A stretch of 64,000 nt of DNA, taken from assembly GCA_026874595.1 (NCBI GenBank), contig CM049306.1, forward strand, positions 47,060,019 to 47,124,018, read 5' to 3'. The first letter of the stretch is position 1. Every line of letters starts with the position of its first letter. This DNA comes from Sipunculus nudus (taxonomy: Eukaryota > Annelida > Sipuncula > Golfingiida > Sipunculidae). Below the pieces are notes generated by a model. The model had not been told where the DNA came from. It worked only from the letters and a program-made list of their open reading frames with translations, and did not search any database. The translations under genes and the position numbers were made by a program. Shown here in pieces: positions 59,086-64,000 of the stretch.

Positions 59086-59246
59086 CCTATTTTCGAATTT
59101 CTTGATCCACCACTGATCATGGCCCCCTCTCCTCCCTCAATCCTAGCTACGCCCCCGTTTAACAACAATATTTTTCAAATTATGCTCATTTAATTTTAAT
59201 CGTAATCACAGTGAAAATCTGTTAAACATTAGTTTGTTCTTTACAG

Positions 59247-59744
59247 GTCTGGTCCAAACAATCAAGCCCCGAAGGGTTGAACGAAGGCAGGGGGTTCTTG
59301 CCCCAGCTTATCCGGATATAAGCACTCCATGTCTAGGCGAGACGGTACGTACTGACCACTTCACTGATCAAACAAGCAGAATTCTTCTGGAGGGACTGAC
59401 CTTGGCGGGCCAGCCAGCACTTTGGTTGGTTCCACAGAAACATATCCGCTTATACCCCAGCATTCCTAAGTCTCAACGGGAGGTCAAATATTTATCCATG
59501 CCGATTGGCAGCTGTGGCTTCGAGTGTGAACAAAGGAGTACAATTACTATGTAAACCAAACGCTACCCAATGCAGCAGTTGATCCACAGTTGGAATCTGC
59601 AGGGAAGCTGAGTTATACTGAGAAATTACTATGGCATTACTTATGATAGTCTACAATTGACTGAAAGCCAAAACAACAGGTGGAGCTCGTTCCTACTATA
59701 CAGGTCAAAAGTGTGTCTGGCATTTTTCAAGAAATAAAATAATC
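59247..59744 (+). promoter_or_regulatory. Probable 5'UTR part of the receptor exon, with 3' splice acceptor
   Basis: TTTGTTCTTTACAG ends at 59246, a good pyrimidine-tract plus AG acceptor, after which base composition rises to gene-like levels. Several upstream ATGs occur before the receptor start. A 106-codon frame that crosses the acceptor (59234..59554) has no known domain and is taken as untranslated leader. Confidence 0.45.
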
Positions 59745-60896
59745 ATGTCATCATTTGCAAGGAAGGTGACCGGATTACATTGGAATAAAGCAATAACAGT
59801 TATGGTGCTCTGGCTGTGGATGTCGGAGATCGGCACAGCACAGAGTGTAATGAAATACGCTGACCTTTTCAATACCACGGCCGACATTCAGACCGCTTTG
59901 TACGCCGATTATGACACTCAAAACGCGAGCAATTCATCGGATTCAGAATTAGATAGATTTAGTATACCGATGAAACTGCACTGGCAACATAAGATGAAGC
60001 TTGCGATGATACCGTTATTCACCATATTGGGCTTGATAGGGAACACGCTTAGCTTTCTGGTGATGTCTACCAAACCTTACCGCAAAAAATCTTACAGTTA
60101 CTACCTGAAAGGCCTGGCTATATTTGACTCACTCACTCTGTTGACGTATATGGCTATCGAACTCAACCCCATCGTGTACCGGCTGACTGGAGTTTCCTAC
60201 CTATCCCATCATGCCGACTGGACGTGTAAATTAAGTGAGTTCTTACGTCACGTGGTTATACTGATGTCATCATGGCTGGTGGTATTGTTCACAGTGGACC
60301 GTTATATAGCGGTGTGCCATCCCCTTCGTCGCCCATGTCTCTGCACTGTCAGACGGGCGGTATTAACAATAGTTGTCGTTGCTATCATAATTTGCCTGTC
60401 ACAGGTTTTCCGTCTCACATTCATCCAGCGAGTTCAGAGAGCCCATCCTTGGAGCTACCCATGCCACGCACCCGTTGAGTCGAGACTCCATTACTACGCT
60501 TGGCACTACTTCTGGTTCAGCCTTACCTTAAGATTTTTCCTGCCTTTTCTTGTGATCTGCATTTGTAACGCTCTCATAATCGGCCATATTGAGTTGCGCA
60601 TGGCTCCGTCCCGCTATACCGAACGATGGGAACACGTGCATAAAGTGAACATGGCCATATACACCCTATATCTCGTCTGTGCTGTTTTCATAATCTGCCT
60701 TTTGCCTAACGCCATCACAGCTCTTCTACAGTATTTTGTACAAACGTTATCGTTTCGACGTTACCTTATGTGGTTTGATGGCCCGTTTCAAATGATTCGT
60801 TTAGTGAACTACTCTATCAACTTCGTTCTGTATGGCCTCTCCGGCAAACAGTTTCGCCACCAGACGAAGCGTGTGTGCTGCCCAAACCGGAAGTAG
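59745..60896 (+). CDS. Class A (rhodopsin-like) GPCR, peptide-receptor type
   Basis: 383 residues in one exon. A hydrophobic N-terminus (about 15-32) may be a signal peptide; sequons at N43, N60 and N63 suggest glycosylation outside the cell. Seven membrane segments lie at about 86-107, 119-141, 163-184, 204-225, 255-279, 303-330 and 346-366. Class A marks are GN at 99-100, LAIFD with Asp128, the Cys161-Cys240 pair, DRY at 185-187, Pro267 in TM5 and Pro321 in TM6. Oddities: TM4 lacks the usual Trp, TM6 reads ICLLP rather than CWxP, and TM7 has NFVLY in place of NPxxY, followed by GLSGKQFR. The NFVLY-GLSGKxFR style is known from invertebrate FMRFamide/myosuppressin-type and related orphan receptors; the ligand is unknown. 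CC at 378-379 may be palmitoylated. The start has A at -3. A possible poly(A) signal AATAAA is at 61721, with ATTAAA nearer at 61446. Confidence 0.93.
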   Translation: MSSFARKVTGLHWNKAITVMVLWLWMSEIGTAQSVMKYADLFNTTADIQTALYADYDTQNASNSSDSELDRFSIPMKLHWQHKMKLAMIPLFTILGLIGNTLSFLVMSTKPYRKKSYSYYLKGLAIFDSLTLLTYMAIELNPIVYRLTGVSYLSHHADWTCKLSEFLRHVVILMSSWLVVLFTVDRYIAVCHPLRRPCLCTVRRAVLTIVVVAIIICLSQVFRLTFIQRVQRAHPWSYPCHAPVESRLHYYAWHYFWFSLTLRFFLPFLVICICNALIIGHIELRMAPSRYTERWEHVHKVNMAIYTLYLVCAVFIICLLPNAITALLQYFVQTLSFRRYLMWFDGPFQMIRLVNYSINFVLYGLSGKQFRHQTKRVCCPNRK

Positions 60897-61982
60897 CGTT
60901 TGTTCATGTTTTGCGCATGCTCACATATATATATACACTTGGACACTGCAGGGACGTCATTAACTTGCAACACATTGTACATTCCGTTCATTAATGTTCC
61001 CGGATGACCGTGTAATGGATATTCGCTATAACAGGTTTAAAAGATTTGACCGACTTGCGTCATCAGCTTGGATTGATCAGCGGACAGGCTTTTGTTATGA
61101 TTGCTAAGAGCACTTGATGAACCGCGATATAAAACGAAACACATGTATAGCTGGTATATTTGTACAGTATAATTATTTCTCGTATATATCGACCTGCAGG
61201 AAGAATTGTCCAGTTACAAAATACATGTATATGATCAAGTATGCGGATGGAATTTTGGCTGGGGACATGAATTTTACTGGCAGAACCTGTGTTCTATGAA
61301 CCATTCCACTTACCTTTTCTGTTTTATCATTGTTTGTGAAGAATATCACAAGTAATGATAATATAATTGATAACACAATGAACCAAACACTTTAACACTG
61401 TTCAAGTGTTATATATTGATGTATAATTTAGCACCAAAGGTAAGCATTAAATAATACATTTACTGGTTATATTATTATAAAATTCTGTCAAAACAAAGTC
61501 GTTACTTGTTAGTGCTTTGTTGTTCAGTGTAAAGGACTTCGTCAAAAAATGGGTCATCGCTGAATGCAATACAATCACTGTTATTGTTCGTTCGTCGCTA
61601 CTTGCAAGTAGGTTCAAAACAAGTCGAGACCTTTGAACAATTTATCTGCAGCGGCACACCACGAAGATAAAGGATGGGCGATAACGAAAGACACTTCGAG
61701 TCAGGCAAGCAGTATCCATTAATAAATTCATATTATTTTCATAATATGTTCCCAGCTTCTCTTGTTAAGATGCAGTTTTCTCGAAAAGCATTATGTTTTC
61801 ATTTCTGATCAATTTTTGAATTCATCCTTCCAAATCATAATGAATCACCGTTTGAAGGCCGACAACAAGAACCAAAGGTTCAAACTAAAGACTTTGAAAG
61901 TAAATATTTAAATATATTTTATGTCAGCTGCACTATGGAGGGGGTACAGAGCATTTATATGGAAAATCATTTTTACCCTTTT
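60897..61982. other. 3' flank of the receptor gene
   Basis: Probably includes the 3'UTR. AT-rich; ATTAAA at 61446 and AATAAA at 61721 are candidate poly(A) signals. No other gene. Confidence 0.45.
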
Positions 61983-62526
61983 GGGGATGTCCCACTTAGG
62001 CGACTCTACAGGCGACTACTGGTGTCAAGGTTGTGGCATCAGGGTCGCGACAAAGGACAATCGTCGCGACAAAGGACAATCACCCTCGACAACCTACGAC
62101 CACATCTACGACAACATACGACCACACTGACGACAACCTACGACACCAGAATTTATGCTACTTCCATCCGGGACAAGCTTCCACGAGTCTCTAAACTGTG
62201 CTATGTGAGACAAGGAGACAAGGATGGGCCCTGTATCAAGTAACAACAGCCCACGACATTCAACGTCACCTGACAGCCTACGACGGGACCCAAGATAACC
62301 CACGTCACAAAACGACAGCCAATGCAGCACCTACATCAGTAGAAGACAGGCTTCGCTCACTGCCGTAAAAAGATGTCGCCTGAGCATTTAAACATGTTGA
62401 AAATCAAGCGGCGACAGGTTAGAGGCCACGCGTCTTTAGGCGACTTCAGGTGACCATATAGGCGACCCCCTGGCGACCATGAGGCGACAGTCTGTTCGCC
62501 TGTAGTCGCCTGTAGAGTCGCCTAAC
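61983..62526. mobile_element. CGAC-rich TIR element, copy A
   Basis: It starts GGGGATGTCCCACTTAGGCG, then ACTCTACAGGCGACTAC. It ends CGCCTGTAGTCGCCTGTAGA followed by GTCGCCTAA, the inverted complement, where copy B begins. The interior is packed with CGACA/TCGCC words (CTACGACAAC, GTCGCGACAAAGGACAATC repeated twice). It is very unlike the surrounding AT-rich DNA. No protein frame; non-autonomous. Confidence 0.8.
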
Positions 62527-63203
62527 GGGGCTGTCCCACTAAGGCGACTCTACAGACGACTACAGGCGACCAAGTTGTCGCCTCATGGTCGCCGAAAAAC
62601 AGACGACAGGATATCCCCTACGGTAAAAGTCTACGACAAGCTTCAACAGGGTGATGGCTGTCTGACGCCAAGCTACGAAAAGCTGCCGACAACCGGCGAC
62701 ACAATCGCCGCGACAAAGGACAATCACCTACGACATATTATGACCACATCTACGACAACTTACGACTACACTGGCAACAATCTACGACACCAGAATTCAT
62801 ACCTCGTCCACCCGCGACAGGTTTCGACGATTATCTACCCTGTGCTATGTGTGGAGCCGGAGACAAGGATGGGCCCTGTATCAAGTACACTACCTATACC
62901 CACAACAGGACCAAGGACAAGCCACGTCAACTTGCCAAAACTCACGACAGGACATAAGATAACTCACGTCTCCTGGCGACAGCCAACAACAGTAGAAGAC
63001 AGGCTACGCTCACAGGCGTAAAAAAACTGTCGCCTGGGAATTTTGGACATGTTGAAAATCGAGCGGCGACAGGTAGGAGGCCAGGCGTCTTTGGGCGACT
63101 TCGATCGACTACAGGCGACCATACAGGCGACCCCGCGGCGACCATGAGGCGACAGCCTGGTCGCCTGTAGTCGCCTGTAGAGTCGCCGAAGTGGGACAGC
63201 CCC
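62527..63203. mobile_element. CGAC-rich TIR element, copy B (677 bp)
   Basis: The ends are GGGGCTGTCCCAC (62527..62539) and GTGGGACAGCCCC (63191..63203), a perfect 13-bp inverted repeat. They continue inward as AAGGCGACTCTACAGACGAC against GTCGCCTGTAGAGTCGCC. The interior is collinear with copy A (CAAAGGACAATCACC..CGAC, ACGACACCAGAATT.AT, GAGACAAGGATGGGCCCTGT). The 148-codon frame inside is a by-product of the repeat. Confidence 0.85.
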
Positions 63204-64000
63204 ATAATTTTTACAGAGTCAGCCATTTGCTGCTAACACCAGTGTGTCCTATTCCGATTAAATACTGAAATTAATAAATATAAAACATATATATACTTAT
63301 GAAAGCCTTTTTTTGTTCAATACACATTGTGATCTTGAATATAAGGCTAAAATGTAGATGTTCATATTGTTAGATTGGTTGTTTTGGTGGAAATAAATTA
63401 CATGTGAAAACGTGTGCGAAATTATTCTTTGTTTGTGTATGGTTATAAGTGTTTGCAAGTGGTTGTATTCTGTTAAACATGTATCTCGTTATGTATAATA
63501 CTCCTTTGCAGAAAAATAGGAAGAGAACTAGTTAGTAAATCGCGAAAAGCAAAACCGACTGGACGACCCTGTGTGTCAGTCCGGATTCATTCGCACGCTA
63601 GGGATCGCACGGTCGTCAAACTTCGTGGGAGGGTGCATCTTGGTCCGGGGAAGAACGAGTTATATTTTTTAGGCGTTTGGTAAAAAAATGGCCTCAAAAT
63701 CGATAAAAATATTATGGGTTTAATACCTGCGCTATGCCATGGCCATTCTCACATAGTGCACCCACGTCGTCCTGAATCTCCTCTCGCTAACCAATCAAAT
63801 CAAACCTGACATAGTCTGCCAAACATTCATTACGCGTCGGCCTTTTCTAAGCAGTCCGCTAGGTCAATACAAATGAATGTTGTTGTGGGTTGACCGCGGG
63901 GACGAATTTAGACCGGGAACATCTCACCACTGCCCATATCGGCAATTTTGGCACAAGTGAATCATGTTGCGGGTTAATCGTTGGGACGATTTTGGACGCG
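63204..64000. other. Intergenic; partial tandem repeat at the window end
   Basis: The block ATGTTGTTGTGGGTTGACCG, with GGGACGAATTTAGACCGG, starting near 63874, recurs with changes at about 63963 (ATGTTGCGGGTTAATCGTTG, then GGGACGATTTTGGACG), a spacing near 88 bp. The window ends inside the second unit. No gene. Confidence 0.45.

Noticed and set aside
59234-59554. 106-codon frame upstream of the receptor
   Set aside because: It spans a likely splice acceptor and shows no domain; treated as untranslated leader.
62575-63021. 148-codon frame in the CGAC-rich element
   Set aside because: It arises from the repeat's composition; copy A has no equivalent frame and there is no domain.

Overview
The window reads as AT-rich, gene-poor DNA of an invertebrate animal. 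A lophotrochozoan, probably a mollusc, fits best. The reasons are an intron-poor peptide-receptor-type GPCR, several kinds of degraded non-LTR and LTR retrotransposons, tRNA-derived SINEs, many MITE-like elements, and tandem-repeat arrays resembling the 'pearl'-type elements known from bivalves. The species call is inference. No rRNA, CRISPR, operon or prokaryotic signal is seen.

Only one convincing host gene is present: a single-exon class A G-protein-coupled receptor at 59745..60896 (+), with a probable spliced 5'UTR exon beginning near 59247. Almost everything else recognisable is mobile or repetitive.

Layout. 0-8 kb: a ~1 kb dispersed repeat present twice (199..1175 and 6619..7620), and a Tigger-like TIR pair (3023..5757) enclosing a six-unit tandem array. 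10.6-17.2 kb: remnants of non-LTR retrotransposons. One is a minus-strand element with ORF1 (15.6-16.7 kb) and APE/RT ORF2 (11.4-14.7 kb) split by a TTAA-flanked MITE; there are also two plus-strand RT tails. 17.5-25.5 kb: a GC-richer segment, a TIR element with a partner at 58 kb, a long-TIR Mutator-like element with a 10-bp target duplication (20263..23124), and a SINE. 27.2-28.1 kb: an almost pure pyrimidine tract. 30.98-31.76 kb: a solo LTR inserted in a (TA)n run. 32.5-33.1 kb: a 144-bp tandem array. 34.69-43.07 kb: a full-length but disabled Ty3/gypsy-class LTR retrotransposon on the minus strand, inserted into a tandem array that continues on both sides. It has 236-bp LTRs, a GTAT target duplication, PBS and PPT, a 64-bp tandem array in its leader, and has lost its reverse transcriptase. 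46.6-48.5 kb: another array, interrupted by a 649-bp insertion with a 9-bp target duplication. 52.6-54.0 kb: a second, inverted copy of the module carried inside the 20-23 kb Mutator-like element. 62.0-63.2 kb: two abutting copies of a CGAC-rich TIR element.

How the parts relate: the window is a layered record of insertions (LTR element into array, MULE-like element into array, MITE into LINE, solo LTR into microsatellite) around one receptor gene. Long stretches between these hold only AT-rich sequence with no recognisable coding signal, and they are marked as such.
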